Shown here in pieces: positions 17,424-26,454 of a DNA stretch of 38,664 nucleotides. This stretch comes from Spirulina sp. SIO3F2 (lineage in GTDB: Bacteria; Cyanobacteriota; Cyanobacteriia; Cyanobacteriales; Spirulinaceae). Location: the NCBI GenBank assembly GCA_010672165.1, contig JAAHHN010000040.1, positions 1 to 38,664 of the forward strand, read 5' to 3'. Below the pieces are notes generated by a model. It ran no database searches and was not told the origin of the DNA. It was given only the letters and a program-made list of their open reading frames with translations. Made by a program: the position numbers and the translations under genes. Within the stretch, counting starts at the first letter, position 1, and each line of letters opens with the position of its first letter.

Positions 17424-18098
17424 ATGAAGAAGTCCCATGGGTTATTGGCGGGCCTAGGTGCGATCGCCATCGTGGGCGCGATCGCCCCCAACGCCTTCCT
17501 CCAACCTGCACCACCACCCAAACCGGGCACAGCCCCTGAGCCCCCCACACCCTCAACTCCGTCGCAGCCCAGCGCACCGGAACTGCCTAGCAATCAACAG
17601 CCCCCCTCAATTCCCAACCCTGGTGTAGCCCCCGAACCATCTGCCCCCTCAACTCCCGCATTCCCCAGCACACCAGAACTGCCCTCTGGCCCACCGTCCG
17701 TTCAGCAGCCCCAGCCCCCTTCAATCCCCAATCCTGGTGCAGCCCCTGAACCACCAAGCTTGCCAACCACCCCAAATCCTCCCGCAATTCCTAATCCAGG
17801 GAATGGCCAGTTTCCTGAATTACCGATTGATCCTGGACAACTGCCGAATCAGGAACAAGTGGTTGAAGCGATCGCAGGTGTGGTAATTGCAAAATTCCAA
17901 ACTGCATCCTGTGAGGAGCTATCCCAAATGCAGCCGACAACGGCCAGTACTGCTGCATCAGATTCAGACCCCCAAGCGGCGCTCAAAGAAAAAGCGATCA
18001 CACTCTTAAAAGCCAACCCTGAAGTCCGGGAGCAATTTCTCAATCAAGTTGCACCAGTTATTGCCAACAAAATGTTTGACTGTAACTTTATTCCCTAA
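17424..18098 (+). CDS. Secreted Pro-rich protein with two-cysteine C-terminal domain
   Basis: 224 residues from ATG 17424 (an in-frame TTG precedes it), with AAGGGAAAA as ribosome-binding site. Residues 1-25 form a signal peptide or anchor (LLAGLGAIAIVGAIAPNAF). Residues 28-140 are a proline-rich spacer with internal repeats (PPSIPNPG and APEP each recur). Residues 145-224 are a small helical domain with Cys163 (QTASCEE) and Cys220 (MFDC). The same domain recurs in the next gene, so the two are paralogues. The Pro-rich segment could span peptidoglycan or hold the domain off the membrane. I do not recognise the domain. A disulphide between the two Cys is an inference. Confidence 0.75.
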   Translation: MKKSHGLLAGLGAIAIVGAIAPNAFLQPAPPPKPGTAPEPPTPSTPSQPSAPELPSNQQPPSIPNPGVAPEPSAPSTPAFPSTPELPSGPPSVQQPQPPSIPNPGAAPEPPSLPTTPNPPAIPNPGNGQFPELPIDPGQLPNQEQVVEAIAGVVIAKFQTASCEELSQMQPTTASTAASDSDPQAALKEKAITLLKANPEVREQFLNQVAPVIANKMFDCNFIP

Positions 18099-18099
18099 C

Positions 18100-18127
18100 G
18101 TAGGGAGGATTTCCAAACCTCTCCTAC
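18100..18127. terminator. Hairpin between the paired two-cysteine genes
   Basis: GTAGGGAGG at 18100-18108 pairs with CCTCTCCTAC at 18118-18127 with one bulge. It fills most of the 57-bp gap between the paralogous genes. It could be an intercistronic terminator or attenuator setting their ratio. The following bases are not a strong T-run. Confidence 0.35.
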
Positions 18128-18155
18128 TGATATTTCCAGACCCTAAACTCAGTCC

Positions 18156-18482
18156 ATGAAAAAGATTCATTTATTCCTTATTGGTATTGTGCCAATGACC
18201 CTGACTTTGAATGGTTGTCATCTTTTCCTGAGTCAAGACAAGCTTGTGGAATTGGCAGCTAATCTTGTGATTGAAAAATATCAAACTGCCTCTTGTGAGG
18301 AAGTTGCCCAAATGCAACCTACCTCTGGTGATACAATCCAAGGCGGTGATGAAAAAGAAGCTGCACTCAAAAAGAAAGCGATCGAGTTATTAAAAAACAA
18401 TCCTGAGCTGCGCGAACAGTTTATTAATCGGGTTGCTGGGCCGATGGCGAACAAGATGTTTGAATGTGATCTTGTGCCCTAG
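18156..18482 (+). CDS. Lipoprotein with the same two-cysteine domain
   Basis: 108 residues. The signal peptide ends in the lipobox LNG-C (Cys21). Residues of about 28-108 match the C-terminal domain of the preceding gene: QTASCEE, MQPT, a KKAIELLKNNPELREQFI helix and ANKMFEC, with Cys47 and Cys104 equivalent to Cys163 and Cys220. It is the short, lipid-anchored member of a tandem pair, without the Pro-rich spacer. The stop codon TAG lies in the first four bases of repeat family A, so insertion of that repeat may have set the present C-terminus. Function unknown. Confidence 0.8.
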   Translation: MKKIHLFLIGIVPMTLTLNGCHLFLSQDKLVELAANLVIEKYQTASCEEVAQMQPTSGDTIQGGDEKEAALKKKAIELLKNNPELREQFINRVAGPMANKMFECDLVP

Positions 18483-18589
18483 TATCACGAGGCGGAGTTC
18501 AAAGTTCAGAGTTCAAAGTTCAAAGTGCTTGTACAACAGACATTCTGTGGGTTTTGAATGGATGGCTTATTTCTGCCGTTCTGTACTAT
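18479..18589 (+). repeat. 111-bp repeat, family A copy 2
   Basis: Second copy of the element at 614-725, in the same orientation relative to the upstream gene. Shared words in order are CTAGTA, GGCGG, GTTCAAAGTTCAAAGTG, ACAGA, TTTTGAAT, TGGCTTA, GCCGT and GTACTA. It begins exactly at the stop codon of the lipoprotein gene. Confidence 0.75.
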
Positions 18590-18598
18590 AAAGGCTGG

Positions 18599-18642
18599 GG
18601 CTGGGTGCTTTATCCCTTATCTCACAAGACTTCTGACGTTAA
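18599..18642 (+). repeat. Dispersed 44-bp repeat, family B copy 2
   Basis: Matches 8154-8197 (reverse strand) at about 34 of 44 positions, including TATCCCTTATC, AGACTTCTG and CGTTAA. It lies 9 bp after repeat family A copy 2. Confidence 0.6.
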
Positions 18643-18677
18643 TTAATAACATGCTCTAAAGCGATCTATTGAGCTTT

Positions 18678-20516
18678 TTAAGACAAAACTGTTGAAGGCA
18701 TGGAATTGTGGGGAAGCGTAATCGTAAACTGAGCTTGACCGAGCTCCTGTTCGGTCACGGGCGCACTCCAGACCCTGATTGTACCGTTGAGATGTTTAAG
18801 GAGAGCCCTCACAATTGCTAGCCCCAGACCTGTGCCCGCGATCGCTCGCTGGGTCACGCCTTTTGCCCGAAAAAACTTCTCAAAAATCCGACTCTGAATC
18901 TCTGGGCTAATGCCCTGGCCCCAATTATGAACTACAATCTCAACTGTATTGTCTTTGGGTATTACAGTCAGGCGAACCGTGGTTTGAGGTTGTGCATATT
19001 TCCCGGCATTAACCAACAGCTCATTGATAATCCGTTCGAGGCTATCTGCATGGGAGTAAAGCGTTAAATTGGCTGGGACATGAATCTCAAGATTGAGACC
19101 CTGAGGCTGCCAACGTTGCTCAAAGGGTTCAATCAGGCGTTCAATAAACACTGAAGCCGAAAATTCTGCTAAGGGGAGTAAACTCGCAGAAGATTCAAGT
19201 TTTTGTAACTGAAGTAGATTCTCAATCAAGTCGTATTCCCGCTGCCATTCTGTTTCTAAAAGCTCAAAATATTTAGTTTGTCGCTCAGGTGGTAGATTAT
19301 CTTGACGCAGCATCCGCATCGCAACCTTCATACTGGTCAATGGCGTACGCAACTCATGACTCACGGAATCCAGGAACTCATTTTTGAGTGTGAGATGTTC
19401 CTGAAGTTGCTCCACTTGCTGTCGTGTTTTTTCATAAAGCCGCGCTTGCACTTCCAAACTACCGTGAAGTTGAGCTGTGCGGGCATCCACTAAACTATGA
19501 ACCTGCTCTAGCGTATTGCGATGGATCAGCACTGTGCTAATTTGGCTGCTCATCCAATCCAGTAGGGTTTGCTCGTGATCAGACCAGGGTAAGGGCGTTT
19601 GGCGTTGAAACCCCATAAACCCGAGAATAAGGGGTTTGGGTTCTGAAGGCTGCTGTGCAGAGCCGAGTAAGGGAATTAAGAGGAGTTGCGGCAAATTGAC
19701 CCAATCTAACCAGCGATCGCAGACATTGTTTGAATCAGACACAGACTGGAATTGAACCATTTCCAAAGGTTTGGGAACTTGATCCCAAGCTCGCAAACAG
19801 ATCGGTGATTCTGTCAGTAAAAAAACAAGATTCTCTGTCGTCTCTTCAGATCGGTGCTGGTTTTTATGCCACTGTTGCACAACCTGAAAACGGGTTTGAG
19901 TTAGCAACGATTGTCCCATAGGCTTCGGATATTTTGCTAAGAGGATAAAACTACGGTCAATCGCTAAAACAGATCCGAGTTGTTCTAAGGTGGCTGAAAA
20001 CAACTCCTCTAGGTTGGATGTTGATTTAAGGGTTTGATTAAAGTCCGTAAAAATATCGTGAATGGACTGTTGATATTGAAGTTGTTGGCTCAATTGAAGT
20101 TGGCTGTAGACGACCGCAGCGGTATTGAGGAGCAAATGGAGTTTTTCCAGCGGAATAGTCGGCTGCCAATCAAAATCGCTGTGGGCCAGATTCACGATTG
20201 TATCGTTGGCACAGGTAAATGTTTTGATGCCAGCTAGCGTCGGATAGGGAGAGGGGGTGTAGGATGACCAAATCACTCTACTCGTTTCGCCCCAATCTGG
20301 CTCAATCGGTAATGCCGACCAGAAGCACCGTTGCTCGGGTCGAGTCGGACTCGTGCCTTGAATCCAACAGGCCTGAGCACCCAAGGCCTTACCCAAGCGC
20401 TTTGCCAAAGCAACGAGACGGCGCTTGACCGTACTGGAGCTACCACTTGTCAATTGCAACAGCTTGTCACTCAGACTTGAAATATTGATTTGAGTATGAG
20501 TAGGGGTTTGAGTCAT
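18678..20516 (-). CDS. Cytoplasmic GAF-type sensor histidine kinase
   Basis: 612 residues without membrane segments. Residues of about 30-140 resemble a degenerate GAF domain and about 150-335 a second one (IHDIFTDFNQTLKSTSNLEEL onset). A coiled linker leads to the HisKA box SVSHELRTPLTS with phospho-acceptor His387, and an HATPase domain follows (ELLVNAGKYA, GTGLGLAIV). In the G1 box the usual Asp is Asn (HNWGQGI), a variant found in other active cyanobacterial kinases. No response regulator gene is adjacent, so it is an orphan kinase. It is divergent from the glycosyltransferase genes. The signal is unknown. Confidence 0.9.
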   Translation of the reverse strand: MTQTPTHTQINISSLSDKLLQLTSGSSSTVKRRLVALAKRLGKALGAQACWIQGTSPTRPEQRCFWSALPIEPDWGETSRVIWSSYTPSPYPTLAGIKTFTCANDTIVNLAHSDFDWQPTIPLEKLHLLLNTAAVVYSQLQLSQQLQYQQSIHDIFTDFNQTLKSTSNLEELFSATLEQLGSVLAIDRSFILLAKYPKPMGQSLLTQTRFQVVQQWHKNQHRSEETTENLVFLLTESPICLRAWDQVPKPLEMVQFQSVSDSNNVCDRWLDWVNLPQLLLIPLLGSAQQPSEPKPLILGFMGFQRQTPLPWSDHEQTLLDWMSSQISTVLIHRNTLEQVHSLVDARTAQLHGSLEVQARLYEKTRQQVEQLQEHLTLKNEFLDSVSHELRTPLTSMKVAMRMLRQDNLPPERQTKYFELLETEWQREYDLIENLLQLQKLESSASLLPLAEFSASVFIERLIEPFEQRWQPQGLNLEIHVPANLTLYSHADSLERIINELLVNAGKYAQPQTTVRLTVIPKDNTVEIVVHNWGQGISPEIQSRIFEKFFRAKGVTQRAIAGTGLGLAIVRALLKHLNGTIRVWSAPVTEQELGQAQFTITLPHNSMPSTVLS

Positions 20517-20577
20517 TACTAAACAAGCAATTTAGACGGAGTAAAGCTCAGCTCTAGAAGGCACATCCCATCACATT

Positions 20578-20606
20578 TTGTACAATTTCTATCTGTAGTA
20601 AAGTAT
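20578..20606 (+). promoter_or_regulatory. Weak sigma70-like promoter candidate for the GT4 gene
   Basis: TTGTAC at 20578-20583 is a fair -35 box. A poor -10 match (AAGTAT) lies at 20601-20606 after a 17-bp spacer, about 45 bp before the GT4 start. The intergenic region between the divergent genes is only 135 bp. Confidence 0.25.
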
Positions 20607-20651
20607 CGCAGGTATCCGCCCACTGTGGCAGCATACCCGTAAATTCAGACC

Positions 20652-21824
20652 ATGTCATCACTCCGAATTTTGATTATGCTCCACATGCCGCTCAAGCCAG
20701 AGTTGGGCGGTGCTAGAGTTCAGCTTGAGTTAGCTCAACAATGGCAAGCCCAAGGGCATCAGATTGAAACGTTCGATTTTAACCAGGCATTTCCAGAACC
20801 CTCTCCTCAAATTTACCCGCTAGCGGCAACTTTGATGCGGCCAGCCTTTGCCCAACAGGCTCGGACATTTGTCCGCGCCCAGGGACACCGTTTTGATGTG
20901 ATTGATGCCCACCAGGGCAACTTGCCCTTTCGCAAACAAACCTTGGGCTTCAACGGATTGTTGGTCGCTCGCTCGGTTGGTTTACACGCCTTTTACGCGC
21001 TGTTCAATCGTCATTACGCTGTTGAGCAGCCGCTCAAAACCCGATTTCTACAAAAGTTGCTCAACTGGCGCGATCGCCATGAGTCCCAGCGGTGTTGGCG
21101 CAGCTACCAAACCAGCGATCTGCTCAACCTGCCCAATCCGGACGAAAAAGCCTACCTCGATCGCCACCTACAGACCCAAGCCAAGAGCCATGTTTTTCCC
21201 TTTGGTTTAAGCCCTGAACGTTCGACTCAGCTAGCCCAGGCGATGGCCAACCCCGAGATGCGGCGATCGCCTCCCACAGTTGTTTTTATCGGCACTTGGA
21301 GTTTGCGCAAAGGGGCTCGGGATTGGCCCCAAATTATCACCACCATCCGGCGACAACGGCCGGAGACCCAGTTTCTACTGCTGGGCACAGGGGTTGCGCC
21401 TGCGATTGTCTATCGAGATCTGCAAACGGAGGACTGTCCAGCCACTGGTATTGAAGTGATTCCTCAGTACAAAAGTGAAGAGCTTCCCCAATTGCTGACC
21501 AATGCCACAGTGGGTGTTTTCCCCACCTATGTGGAAGGCTTTGGCTTTGGCATTTTGGAAAAGCTTGCTGCGGGAATCCCCACCGTTTCCTATGCGGCCG
21601 GGGGTCCAAAAACCCTGTTGCAGGGGTTTAATCCTGCTTGTCTGGTGCCCATCGGCCAGCCCCAAGTCCTGGCTCAACAGATCCTGAAAATTTTGCACCT
21701 ACCCCCCGCAGACTATACTCAACTCTGCCACCAAGCCCAAACGGTGGCCCAACGCTTTAACTGGAAGACGATCGCAGCCCAAACCCTAGACACATACCAA
21801 GCTGCCTTGGCTCGATTACGATGA
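20652..21824 (+). CDS. Glycosyltransferase family 4
   Basis: 390 residues with the two-domain GT-B plan. The N-terminal domain has a Gly-rich acceptor-side loop (LGGARVQLELAQQWQAQGH). The C-terminal nucleotide-sugar domain begins near VVFIGTWSLRKG. It contains the GT4 E-x7-E motif, EGFGFGILE (Glu295, Glu303), followed by AAGIPTVSYAAGGP. It is a retaining transferase that would add a sugar from a nucleotide-sugar donor, probably in exopolysaccharide or cell-surface glycan synthesis. The next gene, a GT2, follows after 42 bp on the same strand, so the two are probably cotranscribed. Donor and acceptor cannot be told. Confidence 0.88.
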   Translation: MSSLRILIMLHMPLKPELGGARVQLELAQQWQAQGHQIETFDFNQAFPEPSPQIYPLAATLMRPAFAQQARTFVRAQGHRFDVIDAHQGNLPFRKQTLGFNGLLVARSVGLHAFYALFNRHYAVEQPLKTRFLQKLLNWRDRHESQRCWRSYQTSDLLNLPNPDEKAYLDRHLQTQAKSHVFPFGLSPERSTQLAQAMANPEMRRSPPTVVFIGTWSLRKGARDWPQIITTIRRQRPETQFLLLGTGVAPAIVYRDLQTEDCPATGIEVIPQYKSEELPQLLTNATVGVFPTYVEGFGFGILEKLAAGIPTVSYAAGGPKTLLQGFNPACLVPIGQPQVLAQQILKILHLPPADYTQLCHQAQTVAQRFNWKTIAAQTLDTYQAALARLR

Positions 21825-21866
21825 TGTACGGATAGCCTCCCTATCATTGTGTAACTCTTTTCTATC

Positions 21867-22694
21867 GTGCCCCTCAAACTTAGCGTTGCCCTGATCACAC
21901 GCAATCGCCCGGAATCGCTCAATCGTGCCCTAGCGAGCATCCGAGCCCAGAGCCACCAGCCTGATGAAGTGCTGATTTCTGATAACTCTGATCCGGACTA
22001 TGCCGGAGCGATCGCAGATCTTGCCCACCGCTGGGACTGCCGCTATCTACTCGCTCCTGTGCGAGGCATGTATCCCAATCGGAACTTTGCCGCCACCCAA
22101 TGCACCGGCACCCATATTCACACGATGGATGATGATCATATCTGGCCAGCGGGGCATCTGGAGAAATGCTGGACAGCTCTGGAGCAGGAACCCCAAGCGA
22201 TTTGGACAACAGGCGAACGGGGCTTTATTGATGGTGAATTCTATGCTCATGTGGAGCGGGCCAATCAACTGAGTCCCTCAGGGGTGGGGGTGGGCATCAC
22301 CAACCCGGATGACAATTGGGGCATTGCTGATGGCTCGACAATCTATCCTCGGGACGTGTTCGATCGCGGTTTTCGACTCCTAGAAGATTTTGGCGACTAT
22401 AATGCTAGCTATCTAGAATTTGGTGCCTACCTATATCAACAGGGTTTTAAAAGCCGCTCAATCCCTGGTGCGTATGTGGAGCATTATGCTGATTGCACAA
22501 TTCTGACCCGCCGTCCAGTCAGCATGTATCGCAGCCGTCTCTACGCCAGTATCGCCTACAACCGTTATTTTCGACCCCATCCAGGCCGCCTTGGGCGCTA
22601 TCTGCTCACCTATAGCTGGCATCTCCGCCAAGTTCACAACCCGATCACCTATTTGCCTCAAGTGTTTGAGCAGGTGCAACAGCGCTGGGGCTAA
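21867..22694 (+). CDS. Glycosyltransferase family 2
   Basis: 275 residues starting at GTG 21867; no suitable ATG is nearby. The N-terminus LSVALITRNRPESLNRALASI is the classic GT2 nucleotide-binding start. VLISDNSDPD follows, and the metal-binding acidic motif TMDDDH lies at 87-91 (Asp88-90). GT2 enzymes are inverting transferases with a GT-A fold. No membrane segment is seen, so it is cytoplasmic or peripheral. With the upstream GT4 it probably forms a two-gene surface-glycan unit. The C-terminal third is basic and rich in Tyr and Arg. Confidence 0.88.
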   Translation: MPLKLSVALITRNRPESLNRALASIRAQSHQPDEVLISDNSDPDYAGAIADLAHRWDCRYLLAPVRGMYPNRNFAATQCTGTHIHTMDDDHIWPAGHLEKCWTALEQEPQAIWTTGERGFIDGEFYAHVERANQLSPSGVGVGITNPDDNWGIADGSTIYPRDVFDRGFRLLEDFGDYNASYLEFGAYLYQQGFKSRSIPGAYVEHYADCTILTRRPVSMYRSRLYASIAYNRYFRPHPGRLGRYLLTYSWHLRQVHNPITYLPQVFEQVQQRWG

Positions 22695-22777
22695 GGGAGT
22701 CAGCCCATACCTATATCCCTCCTGCTACAAACCTAATCATCAGGAGCCTTCAGATTAAACCAAATTGATGCTAGCAA

Positions 22778-24106
22778 TCATGAGAGTGGTAAGCCTAATG
22801 TAAATTCTGTGCCTTGGCCAGCTTCGGATGTACAGGTCAATGTTCCTTTGTGTGCTTCTGTGATGATTTGATGTGCAATTGATAAGCCCAAACCTGTTCC
22901 TTTACCAACGGCTTTCGTTGTAAATGCAGCATCAAAGATCTTTTGCTTAATATCTTCTGTCATGCCAGTTCCATTATCAGCAATACGGATCATGACTCGC
23001 TCACCCTTCTGATCTAATTCAGTTTGGATAATAATACGATTCGGATTCTGTTGAATTTCTTGAAAGGAGTATTTTCTGCTCTGCTCATCTAAGGCATCAA
23101 TTGCATTAGCAATGATATTCATGAAAACTTGGTTGAGTTGTCCGGGAAAGCAATGGATTGATGGGATTTGACCATATACTTTAGAAACCTCAATGGCAGG
23201 GCGTTGATCGTTACCTTTAAGTTTATACTTGAGGATAACAAGTGTACTGTCGATTCCTTCGTGAATATTAAAACCCACCTTGGTGACAGTATCCGAACGG
23301 GAGAAAACACGGAGAGAGGTACTCAGAGTACGTATTCTTTGAATACCAGCCTCCATCGATTCAAAGAGTTCAGGGATATCCTCAAAGAGGAATTCAAGAC
23401 CTAATTCTTCGGTTTTCTGCTTGAATTCGACAGTAGAATCAGGATATTCTTCTTGATAAAGTCGAAGGGCTTGAAATAACGTTTCAAGATATTCTTGAAG
23501 AATATTGACATTGCCATCAATAAAACCCAGCGGATTATTGATTTCGTGAGCAATGCCAGACAGCATCTGACCAAGTGTTGCCATCTTTTCATTTTGAACC
23601 AACTGGAGTTGAGTTTTTTGGAGTTCCTGAAGAGAAACTTCTAATTCTTCAGTCCGGCTTTTAACCTTTTGATCGAGTTGCTGATTTTGTAACTCCAATT
23701 GATGTGTCAATGTTCTAACTTTATAATGAATATTTAACCGTGCCAGAACTTCCTCCATCTGAAAGGGCTTTGTAATATAGTCAACTGCACCTAGCGATAA
23801 TCCCTTTACTTTATCAACTGTCTCAGCAAGCGCGGTCATAAAAATGATCGGAATATCCATCGTTTTTGGATTGGCTTTGAGTGCTTGACACGTTTCAAAA
23901 CCATCCATTTCTGGCATCATGACATCTAATAGGATTAAAGAGGGTGGCGTATGTTGAACTTGTTTAAGGGCAATTTCACCATTCTTGGCTATAGAAACTT
24001 TCCAACCTTCACTGCGTAAGGCTTGAGAGAGAACTTTGAGATTATTGGGATTATCATCAACAACAAGAATGGGATCGGCAGTCAGTTTGTGGGCTTGAGC
24101 TTCCAT
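22778..24106 (-). CDS. Response regulator fused to histidine kinase (REC-HisKA-HATPase)
   Basis: 442 residues. An N-terminal REC domain has acceptor Asp61 (LILLDVMMPEMDG), Thr91 and Lys113 (TKPF). A coiled linker (130-175) leads to a HisKA box of the form GIAHEINNPLG with His187, then an HATPase domain (NIIANAIDAL, ADNGTGM, GKGTGLGLSI). There are no membrane segments. The REC domain at the front would let an upstream kinase control this one in a phosphorelay. It lies 68 bp downstream of the hybrid kinase gene on the same strand, so that kinase is the natural donor. No DNA-binding output is present. The final output must be elsewhere. Confidence 0.92.
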   Translation of the reverse strand: MEAQAHKLTADPILVVDDNPNNLKVLSQALRSEGWKVSIAKNGEIALKQVQHTPPSLILLDVMMPEMDGFETCQALKANPKTMDIPIIFMTALAETVDKVKGLSLGAVDYITKPFQMEEVLARLNIHYKVRTLTHQLELQNQQLDQKVKSRTEELEVSLQELQKTQLQLVQNEKMATLGQMLSGIAHEINNPLGFIDGNVNILQEYLETLFQALRLYQEEYPDSTVEFKQKTEELGLEFLFEDIPELFESMEAGIQRIRTLSTSLRVFSRSDTVTKVGFNIHEGIDSTLVILKYKLKGNDQRPAIEVSKVYGQIPSIHCFPGQLNQVFMNIIANAIDALDEQSRKYSFQEIQQNPNRIIIQTELDQKGERVMIRIADNGTGMTEDIKQKIFDAAFTTKAVGKGTGLGLSIAHQIITEAHKGTLTCTSEAGQGTEFTLGLPLS

Positions 24107-24174
24107 AATTATTTTGGATTTTCAAAAAATATTGACTTGCAAAAGTATAAAAAAATGCATCCATTAGATTGGAT

Positions 24175-26454
24175 TCAGAAATATTGATTTGCCAAATAAG
24201 GGGCGATAAATTCTTGCAACTTCTCGCCCTCAAACTCCTGAGTAAGATGTAGAACTTGACGACTGAAAGGACGAAGCTGTTCATCATTAGCGACAAGCCG
24301 GGCCATCTGTTCCTCAATCTCAAAAAATAACCCGCCACTTGCTAGCTCGTAGAGTTCAGCTAAAGCTTTTTGAGATGGCAAGATCAGTGTAGATTGTTTT
24401 TGAAGTTTTTCTGATGGGATGACGAACGTTTCACTATTCGTTTTAGCTGAAGATGTATCACTATCAGTGTGTTCGTGAATCCATTCTAAATCCAGTAGAG
24501 CCTGGAGCTTATCAAGCAGTTCTTGGGTTTCGATCGGCTTGGAAAGAAAATCATTACAACCCGCTTTTACACTCTTCTTTTGATCTGTCTCGTAGGCACT
24601 CGCAGAGCAAGCAATGATTTTCATGCTTTCAACTTGAGGCTGAGGGTATGCTCGCACCCGACGGATCATTTCAAAGCCATCCATGATTGGCATCACTAAA
24701 TCAGCAATCATCGCATTAGGCTGGCATTCAATCGCCCGTTCTAAACCTTCTTGTCCATTGCTGGCTTCAGAAATATTAAAGCCCAAAGATGAGAGGAACT
24801 CACGAATAATAGCGCGGGATTGCTCATTATCGTCAACGACGAGGATTTTTTGTTGTATGCCAGAATAACCCACAATATTGCTTTTGCAATTGTCCAGCTT
24901 AAGGATACGATCGCTAGCGGAAACAACGGGTACAGTGAGTTCAAAACTAAAAGTGCTGCCAACATTCACTTCGCTGATGATGTTTATTGTTGAATCCATC
25001 ATTTCCAGAATCTTCTTGGTAATCGCCAGCCCGAGGCCTGTTCCCTGGGCACGCTGGGCTTCACTACCACTTTGCTCAAAAGGCAGAAAAATCATTTCAA
25101 GGTGTTCTGGACTAATACCAACACCAGTATCCTGAATATGAAAACCCAACGTTTGGGTAGGCAAGCTTTCCACCTGCTGATTAGACTGTTCCAACACCTC
25201 TACTCTGAAAATCACCCCTCCTTTCTCAGTAAACGCAATGGCATTGCCCAAAAGATTAATCAAGATTTGGCGTAACCGTTTTTCGTCAGCATAGATGCCC
25301 ACTGGAAGCTGGTTTGAAGCTTGATAGGTAAAGGAAATCCCTTTTTGTTCCGCACGAATGCCACACATCTCATTGATTCCTTGTAAGAATGTAGGCAAGT
25401 GGATATCGTTAGGTGCAAGTTCCATTCTCTGAGCTTCAATTTTGCTCAGGTCGAGAATATCATTAATTAGAGTGAGGAGGTGTTGCCCACATTGATGAAT
25501 AACATTAATCCCATCTTTCTGCTGAGAGTTGAGATGCTTATCTCGTTGAAAAATTTGAGCATAACCCAGAATTCCATTGAGAGGCGTGCGTAGTTCATGA
25601 CTCATATTAGCCAAAAACTCACTTTTGGCTTTGTTGGCAGCATCCGCGCTCTCTTTAGCCTGTTCGAGTTGACAGAACGCACTTTCTAAGGTGTCAGCTA
25701 AAAAACCAATTTCTTGGGTAGAGAGTGCTGGAACTGTAAATAGCTCACCAGTTCTTTGGCTATGTTCAACTGCATCGTTCAACTGCTGAAGTGGACGCAA
25801 CACAATTGAGCGAATCAACCCTGCCATAATCAGGAGCATGACTGCATTTCCCAACAATAATGTCGCGGTTGAAGTCGAAAGCGATCGCCAAGCTTCCTGC
25901 TTCATTTCCGCTAAGTCCAGAATAGCCACCACCAGACCACGACGTTCGGCACGCTCAAACAAAGAATCACTAAAGGGAATCACTTCAACAACCACTGGCT
26001 TCTTCTCATGAACCGTCTGAAGGCTTGTTTCGATGCCAGTATTTGCTGTTTGTTCCAATGCTGCTGCCAGAGCTGGATAGGCGCTGAGATAGGACTGACC
26101 TTCTAATTTCTTGCTGCCATTGGTATGCACTAGGGCAATTCCTTCTGGATCAATGATGGCAATTTCGACAACAGCAGGTAAAGTGGCATAGTTCTGGATG
26201 ACTCGTCGCAGCAGGGCTGGATTTTGTTGCTCAATTAACCCTTCTGTGCTGTAGAGTAAACTTTCAGCGATGGCTTGAGCGCGATTTTGCACCTGTGCTT
26301 TCAAACTGCCACGAACTAGCTTGTAGTTGATGCCCAGCGTCGCTACCCCCACAGTTATTAAAGCCAAGCCTAAACCGAGTAGCAGTTGCTTAGATAGCCG
26401 ATGACGGCGCGATCGCTTTAATTGGCTTGACTCTGAGCAAGTTAGGGTTTCCAT
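24175..26454 (-). CDS. Membrane hybrid sensor histidine kinase
   Basis: 759 residues. TM1 (about 23-43), a periplasmic sensor domain (about 44-195) and TM2 (about 198-216) are followed by a HAMP-like region, HisKA (NMSHELRTPLNG, His286), HATPase (LINLLGNAIAF, QDTGVGI, GTGLGLAI), a REC domain (LVVDDNE, Asp585 in IADLVMP, Lys639 in SKP) and a 70-residue helical tail (690-759). The tail is not an obvious Hpt. The ATG lies inside the last codons of the binding-protein gene (13-nt overlap), so the two are translationally coupled. The periplasmic domain is a plausible docking site for that binding protein, which is inference. Confidence 0.92.
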   Translation of the reverse strand: METLTCSESSQLKRSRRHRLSKQLLLGLGLALITVGVATLGINYKLVRGSLKAQVQNRAQAIAESLLYSTEGLIEQQNPALLRRVIQNYATLPAVVEIAIIDPEGIALVHTNGSKKLEGQSYLSAYPALAAALEQTANTGIETSLQTVHEKKPVVVEVIPFSDSLFERAERRGLVVAILDLAEMKQEAWRSLSTSTATLLLGNAVMLLIMAGLIRSIVLRPLQQLNDAVEHSQRTGELFTVPALSTQEIGFLADTLESAFCQLEQAKESADAANKAKSEFLANMSHELRTPLNGILGYAQIFQRDKHLNSQQKDGINVIHQCGQHLLTLINDILDLSKIEAQRMELAPNDIHLPTFLQGINEMCGIRAEQKGISFTYQASNQLPVGIYADEKRLRQILINLLGNAIAFTEKGGVIFRVEVLEQSNQQVESLPTQTLGFHIQDTGVGISPEHLEMIFLPFEQSGSEAQRAQGTGLGLAITKKILEMMDSTINIISEVNVGSTFSFELTVPVVSASDRILKLDNCKSNIVGYSGIQQKILVVDDNEQSRAIIREFLSSLGFNISEASNGQEGLERAIECQPNAMIADLVMPIMDGFEMIRRVRAYPQPQVESMKIIACSASAYETDQKKSVKAGCNDFLSKPIETQELLDKLQALLDLEWIHEHTDSDTSSAKTNSETFVIPSEKLQKQSTLILPSQKALAELYELASGGLFFEIEEQMARLVANDEQLRPFSRQVLHLTQEFEGEKLQEFIAPYLANQYF

